64,000 bases of DNA from positions 496,001 through 560,000 of the forward strand of contig NZ_LMUP01000014.1 in the NCBI RefSeq assembly GCF_009765875.1. Direction: 5' to 3'. Source of the stretch: Pedobacter sp. L105. GTDB taxonomy: Bacteria > Bacteroidota > Bacteroidia > Sphingobacteriales > Sphingobacteriaceae. Below the pieces are notes generated by a model. It searched no databases, was not told the origin of the DNA, and saw nothing but the letters and a program-made list of their open reading frames with translations. The position numbers and the translations under genes were made by a program. Each line of letters opens with the position of its first letter. Positions within the stretch are counted from its first letter, which is position 1. This document shows positions 9,485-18,039 of this stretch, piece after piece.

Positions 9485-10663
9485 TTATTTTTCTGTTTCC
9501 ACCAGCTCAACTTTTTCCTTTGGTTTCATCCCAAATAAAAAGCGGGTGAGTGCATAAGGACGGATCAGCAAATGGTAGGTAAGTACAGTGATAAAAAAGG
9601 TAGTACCAAAAGTATAAATATACTTGGATAAAATACTTTCGTGCGGCAGTGGAACAAAATAATAAGCCAGTATAACAATGACTGTTTGATGGAGGATGTA
9701 AAAAGGATATACCGCCTGGTTTAAATAGTTCAGTACTTTATATTTACGGTTAAGATATTGTTTGCCATAACCCACCAATGCCAGCACCCAGCCCCAGGCA
9801 ACCAGTGGTTTTAAAGCGACAAACAGATAGGAGAATAGTAACAGAGTGGTATGCCATTGCTCATGGCCCGGCTCAATTTTATTCCATCTTAAATAATCAA
9901 GTAGTACCATTCCTAAAAAGCCCAGGGTCAATGCAAAACGGCGGTTGCGCTGCAGACTATTCATTAGTTCCGGCTGCAGGATACAGATAAAACCTGCCAG
10001 CAGGAAAAATATCCAATAGACAAAATAACATCCGTCTTGGATCAGGTCGTTGGTTTCAGGAAGTTGTTCGCTCATCAGCACATACCAGATCATGGAGGGA
10101 AGCATTAACAGGTAAATCCGTTTACCTTTAGCCAATGCCGACAGGCTTGTTTTAAAACCTTCGCTTTTAGGGGATACCAGCCAGCCGAAAAGTGGTGCCA
10201 GCAGCAAATCGTAAATAAACAGATAGGCGATAAACCACAAATGGTGCCAGCTAAAACTACCTTTTGGGTAAGGAACAAAATTAAACACATCGGGGTACCA
10301 GCTCCAGAAACTGCCTTTATAACCATGTGTTAATCTTTCGATATAAATCTGAGGGGGAACAATGAAGAACATGCCAACAAGGAGCGGTATAAAAAGCCTG
10401 CGGAAACGTAAACCAATAAAATTAAATGTAGACCTTCGCTGCATCATGTAATAACTTACCGTTCCGGAAATAAAGAATAACAAAGGCATCCTGAAGAGGT
10501 GCAGAAAGAGGTTCGATTCCATCAGCAGGTTACTGGTCTCCGCATTTTTTATATGCCACCCGTCTTCAGCAACATAGGGCATGGCCGAATGAAAAAATAA
10601 TACACCCAGTATAGATAAAATCCTTAACCAGTCGAGATAAGTTTGACGCTGTGCAGCTTCCAT
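9485..10663 (-). CDS. Membrane acyltransferase 3 family protein
   Basis: 392 residues with about ten membrane helices. The N-terminal YLDWLRILSILGVLFFHS carries the conserved Arg and the catalytic-type His of acyltransferase family 3, and FRMPLLFFISG follows as the second family motif. Such enzymes acylate sugars of exported glycans, lipids or osmoregulated glucans at the inner membrane (OpgC-like). It is the first gene of the run with the histidine kinase, with a 15-base gap to the chosen kinase start. The acceptor glycan is unknown. Confidence 0.88.
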   Translation of the reverse strand: MEAAQRQTYLDWLRILSILGVLFFHSAMPYVAEDGWHIKNAETSNLLMESNLFLHLFRMPLLFFISGTVSYYMMQRRSTFNFIGLRFRRLFIPLLVGMFFIVPPQIYIERLTHGYKGSFWSWYPDVFNFVPYPKGSFSWHHLWFIAYLFIYDLLLAPLFGWLVSPKSEGFKTSLSALAKGKRIYLLMLPSMIWYVLMSEQLPETNDLIQDGCYFVYWIFFLLAGFICILQPELMNSLQRNRRFALTLGFLGMVLLDYLRWNKIEPGHEQWHTTLLLFSYLFVALKPLVAWGWVLALVGYGKQYLNRKYKVLNYLNQAVYPFYILHQTVIVILAYYFVPLPHESILSKYIYTFGTTFFITVLTYHLLIRPYALTRFLFGMKPKEKVELVETEK

Positions 10664-10716
10664 TTTCTTTTTTTTGATAAAAGAACGGTTTAAGATAAAC
10701 CTGCAGGAATTTTTTT

Positions 10717-10727
10717 GACCAATGGTC
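10717..10727. promoter_or_regulatory. Palindrome between the acyltransferase and Crp/Fnr genes
   Basis: GACCAATGGTC is an 11-base palindrome in the divergent promoter region, and TTGACCAGCCAGTTGGT just after it repeats the half-sites loosely. It is a plausible operator for the neighbouring Crp/Fnr-type regulator; no binding data can be inferred. Confidence 0.4.
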
Positions 10728-10864
10728 GTTTTTCATTGACCAGCCAGTTGGTAAGGTATTTTCAGCTATAAAATTTTGGTATTTCTAGCCAATTGGAATC
10801 CGCCTTTTGGCTCAGGTTTTATTTTTGTGTTACTTTTACGTTCACTATAATTAGCAGGCAAAAC

Positions 10865-11431
10865 ATGGAAGATATTTTAAGGCAGCAGATAGAGAAAATT
10901 GTAAAACTAACGGATGAAGAATTTAGCTTTGTGTTGTCGCACTTCACCGCCAGAACCTACAGAAAACACCAGTATGTTGTTCAGGCTGGAGATCCTGCAC
11001 CCAACGATCATTTTGTAGTAAAAGGGTTGCTGAAATCTTTTTACATTGATGACCTGGGTAAAACCCATATTTTACAGTTTGCAATGGAAGACTGGTGGAT
11101 ATCTGACCCGCAGGCTTATCACAATAAAGAAAATGCCACTTTAAATATCGACTGCCTGGAAGACACACAACTTTTTTTTATTTCTATTGATAACCGGGAG
11201 AAACTTTGTGTTGAGCTGAAAAAGATGGAATATTTCTTCATGAAAAAAACTACGGCTGGTTATATCGCACTGCAGAAAAGGATTTTGTCCCTGATGAGCC
11301 AAAAGGCGGAAGAACGGTTTACCCAGTTTTTTCATCTTTATCCTACTCTTTTACAAAGGGTACCCAAAGCACTGATAGCCTCTTACTTAGGGATTAGCAG
11401 AGAAACGTTAAGTCGTATGTCTGCCAATTGA
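10865..11431 (+). CDS. Crp/Fnr-family transcription regulator
   Basis: 188 residues from the ATG at 10865; the frame extends upstream only through a TTG at 10793, which is rejected. An N-terminal cyclic-nucleotide-binding-type beta roll (about 10-120) is followed by a long helix and a short helix-turn-helix (ASYLGISRETLSRM) at the very end. Like many Bacteroidota members it lacks the classical cAMP-binding Arg/Glu signature and Fnr-type cysteines, so its ligand is unknown. A TATTTTTG -7-like box lies at 10820. It stands divergent to the acyltransferase and upstream of the PRISE-type reductase, which it may control. Confidence 0.9.
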   Translation: MEDILRQQIEKIVKLTDEEFSFVLSHFTARTYRKHQYVVQAGDPAPNDHFVVKGLLKSFYIDDLGKTHILQFAMEDWWISDPQAYHNKENATLNIDCLEDTQLFFISIDNREKLCVELKKMEYFFMKKTTAGYIALQKRILSLMSQKAEERFTQFFHLYPTLLQRVPKALIASYLGISRETLSRMSAN

Positions 11432-11525
11432 TGTGATCTGCCGCACATTTTTTTTGTGAGGTAGATCCTTTGCTGCCGGCTAAAAGATCACGAACCTTAC
11501 AGGTATAAAATTATAACGATAACTC

Positions 11526-12593
11526 ATGGATAAAATAGCTTTAGTAGTTGGCGCAAGTGGTATCACTGGTAGCAACCTTGCAGAACAATTGATCTCAGAA
11601 GGATGGATAACATTCGGCTTAGCGCGGAATCCCAATAATGATATAACAGGTTTAATGCCTGTTTCGGCAGATTTATTGAATCCAGATAGCTTAACGGTAG
11701 CATTAGCTGATATTTCCCCAACACACGTTTATATCACCAGCTGGATGCGGAATGAAACAGAAGCAGAAAATATCAGGGTAAACAGCCTGATGGTCCGTAA
11801 CTTGCTGGATGCCCTTTCTCCAAAACATTCTGTACAACACGTAGCCCTGGTTACAGGTTTAAAACATTATTTGGGCCCGTTTGAAGCTTACGCCAAAGAA
11901 GGTTTTCTTCCTGAAACTCCTTTTAGGGAAGAGCAACCCCGACTGGACATTGAGAATTTCTATTATGCCCAGGAAGATGAAGTTTATGCAGCCGCAGCGC
12001 GGGACGGTTTTACCTGGAGCATCCATCGGCCACATACTGTCATTGGAAAAGCAGTGGGAAATATGATGAACATGGGTACTACACTGGCCGTTTATGCTAC
12101 CATTTGTAAAGAAACAGGACGCCCTTTTCAATGGCCGGGATCTGCCGCGCAATGGAACGGTCTTTCTGATGTGACTGATGCCAGAATACTGGCCCGGCAC
12201 CTGATCTGGGCGTCGACAACTGACGCAGCCCGTAACGAGGCTTTTAACGTAGTAAATGGTGATTTCTTTCGCTGGAGCTGGTTATGGAAAAAACTCGCTG
12301 CTTCTTTTGGAATTGAAGCCGCAGGGTTTGACGGCACCATCCATCCATTAGAACAAGAAATAGCCAATGACGGCCCATTATGGAATGAAATCGCAAATAA
12401 ATATCACCTCAAAGAACCCGATCTCAACCGCCTGGCATCGGCATGGCATACCGATCTTGACTTAGGACGCCCGATTGAAGTGATGACAGATATGTCAAAA
12501 AGCCGCAAGCTTGGATTTACTATTTTTCAGCGTACAGATGAATCATTCTTTGATTTATTTGAACAGTTGCGTGCTGACGAGCTGATCCCCTAA
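11526..12593 (+). CDS. PRISE-type SDR reductase (progesterone 5-beta-reductase/iridoid synthase-like)
   Basis: 355 residues. The N-terminal GASGITGSNLAEQL is a Rossmann dinucleotide site, and DIENFYYAQED (about 141-151) contains the NFYYxQED motif that marks the PRISE branch of short-chain dehydrogenases and carries the catalytic Tyr; HRPHTVIG follows. PRISE enzymes reduce activated C=C bonds of enones with NADPH. Many bacterial homologues are annotated only as NAD-dependent epimerase. It stands alone downstream of a Crp/Fnr regulator gene. The natural substrate is unknown; a detoxifying enone reductase is the simplest reading. Confidence 0.85.
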   Translation: MDKIALVVGASGITGSNLAEQLISEGWITFGLARNPNNDITGLMPVSADLLNPDSLTVALADISPTHVYITSWMRNETEAENIRVNSLMVRNLLDALSPKHSVQHVALVTGLKHYLGPFEAYAKEGFLPETPFREEQPRLDIENFYYAQEDEVYAAAARDGFTWSIHRPHTVIGKAVGNMMNMGTTLAVYATICKETGRPFQWPGSAAQWNGLSDVTDARILARHLIWASTTDAARNEAFNVVNGDFFRWSWLWKKLAASFGIEAAGFDGTIHPLEQEIANDGPLWNEIANKYHLKEPDLNRLASAWHTDLDLGRPIEVMTDMSKSRKLGFTIFQRTDESFFDLFEQLRADELIP

Positions 12594-12640
12594 TATCTTA
12601 CATCAAAAATGCCATCAGCAATCAATGCCGGTGGCATTTT

Positions 12641-12654
12641 TTGTCAAATGGCAA
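12641..12654 (+). promoter_or_regulatory. Candidate Crp-type operator upstream of the second Crp/Fnr gene
   Basis: TTGTCAAATGGCAA fits a palindrome TTGNCANNTGNCAA and lies 35 bases before the ATG at 12690. A second half-site TTGTCA occurs 18 bases on, at 12659. The same palindrome recurs upstream of the SRPBCC/SDR operon at 14938-14951. Confidence 0.5.
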
Positions 12655-12689
12655 TTATTTGTCAAAATTGAATTGATAAATTTACCAAT

Positions 12690-13262
12690 ATGGAAGCACT
12701 CATCAATCATTTATTGCAATTCGGGCATTTAAACCAACAGCAAATCAATCTTGTCGAAAGTAAAGGCACATTGAAGGAACTAAAAAAAGATGAGTATTAT
12801 GCTGAAGCCGGACATATTCCGCGCGAAATAATTTTTTTAACGGAAGGTGTTTTCAGGGTATGTTATTATAATAACAAGGGAGATGAAATCACTAAGTATT
12901 TTATAGATGAAAACAACTTTGTGGTTGATATCAATAGCTATAATCAGGGCATACCTTCTTCAGAATACATACAAGCGATCACAGACTGCAAATTCATTGT
13001 TCTTTCAAAGGACGAAATGAAGGAGTTATCAATGACCATCATACCCTGGGATGATATCATCAACAAAATAACCTCGAAAGCGTTAGCAGAGAAAGTAAAC
13101 AAAATCAGTATGATGATGGCGGAAGATGCAACCGAACGTTACCTGAACTTCCTGTCTAAATTCCCCAAACTGGCAAACCGTATTCCGTTATCTTATTTAG
13201 CATCCTATTTGGGGATTACTCAATCTTCACTGAGCAGGATTAGAAAAAACATTGGCGGCTAA
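12690..13262 (+). CDS. Crp/Fnr-family transcription regulator
   Basis: 190 residues: a cNMP-binding-like beta roll (about 20-120) and a C-terminal helix-turn-helix (LASYLGITQSSLSRIRKN). It is a distant paralogue of the other two Crp/Fnr genes here (10865, 51094). Convergent with the SDR/SRPBCC operon, it ends at a hairpin terminator. The shared 14-base palindrome at its own promoter and at the promoter of that operon suggests autoregulation plus control of the operon; this is inference from sequence alone. Confidence 0.9.
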   Translation: MEALINHLLQFGHLNQQQINLVESKGTLKELKKDEYYAEAGHIPREIIFLTEGVFRVCYYNNKGDEITKYFIDENNFVVDINSYNQGIPSSEYIQAITDCKFIVLSKDEMKELSMTIIPWDDIINKITSKALAEKVNKISMMMAEDATERYLNFLSKFPKLANRIPLSYLASYLGITQSSLSRIRKNIGG

Positions 13263-13273
13263 ATTTCTTTTTG

Positions 13274-13310
13274 TAACAGGCTTATTTTTTTATAAAAGAT
13301 AAGCCTGTTA
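13274..13310 (+). terminator. Terminator of the Crp/Fnr gene
   Basis: TAACAGGCTTAT (13274-13285) and ATAAGCCTGTTA (13299-13310) form a perfect 12-bp stem 12 bases after the stop codon. Confidence 0.7.
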
Positions 13311-13332
13311 TATCTTAAACAGGCAAAAAACA

Positions 13333-13372
13333 AAAACAGCATTAATTACCAGTTCCGTAATAATGCTGTTTT
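13333..13372 (-). terminator. Terminator of the SRPBCC-SDR operon
   Basis: AAAACAGCATTA...TAATGCTGTTTT, with an inner ATTAC/GTAAT extension and one bulged base, forms a 16-bp stem 24 bases beyond the SDR stop. On the minus strand it is followed by a T-rich tract (TTTTTGTTTTTT reading through the stem base), the expected orientation. Confidence 0.75.
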
Positions 13373-13395
13373 GTTGTTCTTAAAAATGCCACTAT

Positions 13396-14331
13396 TTAAA
13401 TATCGAATTGTTGTTTGATCAATTGCTCGCCACCATTCCACAGGTCTTTCCATTTGGTCTGATCATAACTGTCATCTGAAGATTTCTTATGTTTTGGCCC
13501 TTCAAAATATTGCCCGGAGACGTTTATAGTTGGATCATTCAATAACTTAGCAAAGTTTTTTGCCGAAGTCTTAACCGAAAAAACACCATCAAAAATCCGC
13601 AATACCGGCATAATATTTCTCCATGCCCATTTTTCTATAGCACTGCTTTCCCTCGCCAAATCTGTTCCAGGCATTAATCCCGGATCATATAAATTTACCT
13701 TAATTTTGATACGTTTTTCTTTTAACCTGCGGTCCAGTTCATAACCGAAAAATAAAACACAAAGTTTTGACGTGGAATAACGTGCATAACCGCGGCTTTT
13801 TTCCGGATATTTTTGAAGACTGCCGGGGCTTGAAAGTTCCTTCCAGCCAACATAATCTCCTGGAGGAATTCCAAAGATCTTGCCCTGCCAGATCGCAGGT
13901 CTAAAGTGGGTACCACTGCTAACCAGAGTTATCCTTCCTGAATCTTTGTTAATTAAAGGCATTAATAATTTAGTTAACAAGAAGTGCCCCAGGTAATTTA
14001 TACCAAAGGTTTTTTCAAAGCCTTCTGCGGTTGTCTGTGTTCCATGGGCTATTTGCATTCCGGCATTACAAGCCAGTACATCAATCGTTTTAGTGACTGC
14101 CGCAACTTCCATGGCAAAAAGCTTTATGGACGCAAATGAAGCCAAATCCAGCTCCAGGCTTCTAATGTTTGGATTGTCACTTTGGGTTTTAAGTTCTGCT
14201 ACCGCCTTTTGGGCTTTTACCTGGTCTCTACAACCCAATATAAGTGTGATGTTTTTATCCTGAGCAAGTATTCTGGCTGTTTCCAACCCCAGGCCGGCAT
14301 TTCCGCCGGTTATTACAATTACCTTTTCCAT
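13396..14331 (-). CDS. Short-chain dehydrogenase/reductase (retinol dehydrogenase-like)
   Basis: 311 residues. Cofactor site TGGNAGLGLE (about 8-17), CNAGM (about 88-92), catalytic Ser in LVSSGTHF, and YSTSKLCVLF with the catalytic Tyr and Lys place it in the classical SDR superfamily, in the longer oxidoreductase/WW-domain-oxidoreductase-like branch. It follows the SRPBCC gene with a 2-base gap, so they share one transcript. Substrate unknown. The operon has a candidate Crp-type operator upstream of its first gene. Confidence 0.9.
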   Translation of the reverse strand: MEKVIVITGGNAGLGLETARILAQDKNITLILGCRDQVKAQKAVAELKTQSDNPNIRSLELDLASFASIKLFAMEVAAVTKTIDVLACNAGMQIAHGTQTTAEGFEKTFGINYLGHFLLTKLLMPLINKDSGRITLVSSGTHFRPAIWQGKIFGIPPGDYVGWKELSSPGSLQKYPEKSRGYARYSTSKLCVLFFGYELDRRLKEKRIKIKVNLYDPGLMPGTDLARESSAIEKWAWRNIMPVLRIFDGVFSVKTSAKNFAKLLNDPTINVSGQYFEGPKHKKSSDDSYDQTKWKDLWNGGEQLIKQQFDI

Positions 14332-14333
14332 AA

Positions 14334-14885
14334 TTATTTATAATTTTTGTAAGCGCCACTATCCAGGTCATCCTTTATGATAGAAAGCGCATTGGTGAGA
14401 TATCCCCTGGCATCACCAATAACCATCATATCAATTACGCTGTGCGTGATAAAATTTTTAGGAATAATCTTATAAGTCCATTCTATCTTGGTATTACCGC
14501 CACCTACATCGGTAAACTTCCATTGGCCTTCAATTCTTTTAGTCAAATGACGCAGTGAATTTGAAAAATCGTTAATCATGTAGGAAAATGACTGGTGAGG
14601 CACAACAGTTAACAAATGCTCATGTCCGGTTGCACCGCCATTAAAAGTAACTACCCGCTCCATGCCGGGGGTTTTCCATTCGCTTTTTACGGAGGTATTC
14701 ACTATCGCCGGGAAGCTACCATACTTTTTAAATATGTGCGGTAAACTCACCGGTACGATATAATCAAAAACCTCGTTTAATGGAGCATGCACAATTGTAG
14801 TGACGGTAACCTGCGGTGACTTAGCGTTGGCTTGTCTTGCAATAGCAACCGTCGCCAGGCTTAATAATAAGATTTTAATTTTCAT
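14334..14885 (-). CDS. Secreted SRPBCC/polyketide-cyclase-like protein
   Basis: 183 residues with a signal peptide (MKIKILLLSLATVAIARQANA, cleavage near ANA-KS) and a START/SRPBCC-type body (TIVHAPLNEVFDYIVPVSLP at the start, GQWKFTDVGGGNTKIEWTYK late). Members bind hydrophobic ligands in a deep cavity. A periplasmic location is unusual for the family. It is the first gene of an operon with the SDR, suggesting joint action on a small lipophilic molecule, but the export of one and not the other argues against direct channelling. Confidence 0.8.
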   Translation of the reverse strand: MKIKILLLSLATVAIARQANAKSPQVTVTTIVHAPLNEVFDYIVPVSLPHIFKKYGSFPAIVNTSVKSEWKTPGMERVVTFNGGATGHEHLLTVVPHQSFSYMINDFSNSLRHLTKRIEGQWKFTDVGGGNTKIEWTYKIIPKNFITHSVIDMMVIGDARGYLTNALSIIKDDLDSGAYKNYK

Positions 14886-14937
14886 AGTAATGATGTTGAT
14901 TTATCTTCAAAAGTCAGTAATTGTTATCCCAAAGCAT

Positions 14938-14951
14938 TTGTCATTTGGCAA
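14938..14951 (-). promoter_or_regulatory. Candidate Crp-type operator upstream of the SRPBCC-SDR operon
   Basis: On the minus strand this reads TTGCCAAATGACAA, matching TTGNCANNTGNCAA exactly as at 12641-12654. It lies about 53 bases before the SRPBCC start. Confidence 0.5.
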
Positions 14952-15067
14952 ATAATGAAATCGTATAGCGTAGTCTATTATTGAGCTATTACTTTCATTC
15001 GAATAATTTTGTTATCGCTATGAATTAAATACGGTGACGCCAACGGTTGCGGTTATACAACTGTAAA

Positions 15068-16141
15068 TCAATGTCGCCTTTTCCAGAATTGGCTGTTATT
15101 CCAACGTTGTTCAATAGAATAATGGTTCTGCAGCATGCTCAGGTAATTGTTAAAAGCTTCCTGCTGTACATAACTATAGGCAGCCATTGCTTCCGGATTT
15201 CCATCCAGATAGCTCTTTATCGCCGTGGCTGCATAAATCGCGCCTCCCATTGCTGCCGTAAGCCCGTGTGAGGTGATTGGATCATAGGTACAAATTGCAT
15301 CGCCAACCGCCAGCCATCGGTCGCCAGACGGTTTCTCCAAAAAAGAAGTAGATGCAGGTTTAACATGGATATTAAAGAACTGATCAGGTTGATCCATGTA
15401 CTGATTTAAAAAACAGGTCTGCTTCAACTGGTCAGACAACCACTGCGGAACGGCAGCAGAACTGGTTTGATGGAGGTCTGCATCTGTCATAAACGTGACA
15501 ATGGCATCACCATTTTTCATGGGAGAGGCATACCACCAGCCCTCACAAACAGCTTCAATAAAGGTGGTGCCCTTCAACTTTCCGGCGGCATTTTTCAGTT
15601 CGGCGTAATAACCGGTTAACTTGTCGAGGCTATTTCTTTTAAGCCCTTTTTTTCTGGCTAGGGTAGCAGCCCTTCCGCTGGCATCTACCAGGAAACCGGC
15701 TTTAATGATCCGCTGGTCACCATCGCGGTTAAAAACCGTTACTTCCAGGTGGTTGTTATAAGGTGTCCAACCTTCGCATTTCCATCCTTGTAGCCAGGAT
15801 ACTCCCTTTTCTATCGCTTTGTTTTTCAATTGCTGTTCAAAAAAAGGTCTGTCCAGGTGCCAGCCGTTCCCATTAGTTTCCGAAAAAAAGTAACGGGTTT
15901 CCGGTTCCGGTTTGCCCCAGATTACTGTATTATTGGTACAGGCATGGTGTTCATCTGCGTCTAGTAATTCCTGCAGACCCAACTGGCCGATAATGGCACC
16001 TGCATTAGGAGGGAGCGTTTCTCCGGGTTTAAATGCAGTCAATAAGGTGGTCTCGAGTACGATAGCATCGATACCGTGTTTAGCTAAAGCGATTGCGGTG
16101 GCAGCACCCGCAGGGCCGCCACCAACAATTACTACGGGCAA
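15068..16141 (-). CDS. LodB-like FAD-dependent flavoprotein (quinone-cofactor maturation partner of the LodA-like oxidase)
   Basis: 357 residues. VVIVGGGPAGAATAIALAKHG (positions 3-23) is the FAD ADP-binding fold, and GDAICTYDPITSHGLTAAM (about 280-298) the second FAD motif; the ending FWKRRH is typical of this branch of flavin hydroxylases. In characterised systems LodB, or GoxB, is required to form the cysteine tryptophylquinone (CTQ) of its LodA partner. Here it lies 11 bases after the LodA-like gene, the family's usual arrangement. Maturation is therefore assigned from context and family; the sequence itself only shows an FAD monooxygenase-type protein. Confidence 0.85.
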   Translation of the reverse strand: MPVVIVGGGPAGAATAIALAKHGIDAIVLETTLLTAFKPGETLPPNAGAIIGQLGLQELLDADEHHACTNNTVIWGKPEPETRYFFSETNGNGWHLDRPFFEQQLKNKAIEKGVSWLQGWKCEGWTPYNNHLEVTVFNRDGDQRIIKAGFLVDASGRAATLARKKGLKRNSLDKLTGYYAELKNAAGKLKGTTFIEAVCEGWWYASPMKNGDAIVTFMTDADLHQTSSAAVPQWLSDQLKQTCFLNQYMDQPDQFFNIHVKPASTSFLEKPSGDRWLAVGDAICTYDPITSHGLTAAMGGAIYAATAIKSYLDGNPEAMAAYSYVQQEAFNNYLSMLQNHYSIEQRWNNSQFWKRRH

Positions 16142-16152
16142 TGGTTTTGTTT

Positions 16153-18021
16153 TTATAATTCGTGTCGTTTAAGTGGTTTAGTTTGTCTGGTAGCCCTGTT
16201 TCCCTGTAATAGTTTTGCTTCAGGTTCCCTTTCTGCGCGCAGTACCTGATGATAGGTAGGATCTTCACCTTCACCGTCCTTTCTGTCGGTCTCTACCCAC
16301 CATTCTGAAGGTAAATAAGGATTAGTGTTTGCCGCATCACTATGTTTACTGATGACCCCTAATTCATGCCATAGCGCAACCATATTGTTAATCCTGCCTA
16401 CATAAGAAGCGGCAAAATCCCTTAGCCAGTCTACGCGGTAACTGAAATGTTTTAACCGTTGCCCTGTATCCAGGCTTTTTTTCGTGGCCCTGTTATAGCT
16501 TTTCATCGAAAGTACAGTGTTGGGTACCCTCGTAGCCCAAAAAGAAGGAAGCGGAAGATATAAGGTGGTATCATAACCGGATAAACAACTGGCTTCATCA
16601 GTTTGCCATGGAACACCCAGCCATCTGGTGAGCGAACCCGGGCCACTACCATCAAGCGGGCCATTCTTCGATAAGGCAATTTCACCGGTTATCATCGGGC
16701 CGTAATTATCGGATACAGGTACTTCCTCCGGTAAGATCCGCAAGCGGAACGGCTTATCCCACATTATTAGTTGTCTGAACGGCCAGGTAATTTCTATCCC
16801 CGGGTGGAAGGGGCCGCCGAGACATTCCTCTAAAGATACTTTCAGCAATGCTTCGGTTTGCTGCTGAGGATTCATTTTTTCAAAAGGAACTGGCGCCGCA
16901 GGGCTGCCTGTGGTAAAGCTGCCTTCAGCCCAGGATTGCAGCATTTGATATTGTGTAGCGGTTACCGACAAATCAACGTGCGGTAGCTTTTCATAATCCC
17001 CAAACAGATCGCCATAATAAGGTGGGATAAGATCCGGCTGGTACGAATCGGAAGCTGTATTTCTAAACCAGCTGAAAATCCTTCTGCGTTCTTCTGCATG
17101 TTCCGGAGCGGGGTTGCTCAATACCTTAATTAGTTCAGGGTTGTTAAAGTCACTTGGCGAATTGGTACCAAACAGCATAAAGAAACCTTCATTTACCCAT
17201 TGGGCATTACTCATCCGCTGAAAAATAGGGAAAATGTTGTCATAAAAAGTAACCTGCTGCGGGCCTTCCATCCATTTCTCGCGTACAAAAAGGTCGTAAG
17301 CTACATCATACATCGTCACCACGGGAAAAAGGCCCGGGCCGAAATTTGGCGGTGTACAAACTACCATCGCCGGGTCGGCTTCAAAGGTAACACCGCCGAT
17401 AGTGAGGGTTGCCCTTACCGTTCCATCCGACACATCATCATGCCAGCCATCATTATTGGCAAAGGTAATCGCCGGTATCCCGGTGCGCGACTCACTTATT
17501 CCATCTCCGCCAAAAACCAGTAAACGGCCTTGATGATCGGTTCTGATTTCACCCAGGGAAATCTTTTTATCAAAAAACTGTCCTTTGTCCAGCTGATAAG
17601 CAGGGCCGCTGGTATCTCTTCCCTTGATTTTTACAATCCCGGCGTCGATCACTAAATTTTGCCGGTCGTCCCCGCTCATATCCCCGTTTCTGGGAGTGCT
17701 TGGAAGGGCATCCACGCCCAGGTCGAGCGCATTGTTAAACTGGTACCATGCAGCCTTACGGTTCGCGGTATGCACGCGCCATTCTATATCCGCTATATCG
17801 GCAGTGATTTCGCCCAGCGTATTTCCATGTTCATCCAATCCATAAATACGGAACAAGGGCACCTGTTTTTTAAACAGGTTATTACCATCTTTAAAACCAC
17901 CTTCGGGAGAAGGGGCAACGCCCGGAATCTCAGATGCCAGGAAGTATTCTTTTGAATTTCCTATCCTTGCAATACCAATTGCCGGATAAATAGAAACTTT
18001 TTTTATTTTTTTAATATCCAT
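16153..18021 (-). CDS. LodA-like CTQ-dependent amino-acid oxidase
   Basis: 622 residues, no signal peptide. IYPAIGIARIGNS (11-23) near the start is the LodA family opening. Characterised members (L-lysine epsilon-oxidase LodA, glycine oxidase GoxA) oxidatively deaminate amino acids and release NH3 and H2O2, using CTQ made from their own Cys and Trp. The best candidates here are Cys479 in DEASCLSGYD and Trp495 in LPSFWATRVPN, inside the conserved WQTD...RVPN block; Cys400 in ECLGGPFHPG is a second conserved-looking Cys. The gene sits between a catalase-like gene (18-base gap) and the LodB-like gene (11-base gap). Substrate unknown; length is shorter than LodA itself. Confidence 0.85.
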   Translation of the reverse strand: MDIKKIKKVSIYPAIGIARIGNSKEYFLASEIPGVAPSPEGGFKDGNNLFKKQVPLFRIYGLDEHGNTLGEITADIADIEWRVHTANRKAAWYQFNNALDLGVDALPSTPRNGDMSGDDRQNLVIDAGIVKIKGRDTSGPAYQLDKGQFFDKKISLGEIRTDHQGRLLVFGGDGISESRTGIPAITFANNDGWHDDVSDGTVRATLTIGGVTFEADPAMVVCTPPNFGPGLFPVVTMYDVAYDLFVREKWMEGPQQVTFYDNIFPIFQRMSNAQWVNEGFFMLFGTNSPSDFNNPELIKVLSNPAPEHAEERRRIFSWFRNTASDSYQPDLIPPYYGDLFGDYEKLPHVDLSVTATQYQMLQSWAEGSFTTGSPAAPVPFEKMNPQQQTEALLKVSLEECLGGPFHPGIEITWPFRQLIMWDKPFRLRILPEEVPVSDNYGPMITGEIALSKNGPLDGSGPGSLTRWLGVPWQTDEASCLSGYDTTLYLPLPSFWATRVPNTVLSMKSYNRATKKSLDTGQRLKHFSYRVDWLRDFAASYVGRINNMVALWHELGVISKHSDAANTNPYLPSEWWVETDRKDGEGEDPTYHQVLRAEREPEAKLLQGNRATRQTKPLKRHEL

Positions 18022-18039
18022 TGTTTACTATTGAACAGA

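Noticed and set aside
15020..15067. Possible frameshift at the end of the LodB-like gene
   Set aside because: Another frame can be extended to a longer tail, but the ending FWKRRH is typical of this flavoprotein branch.
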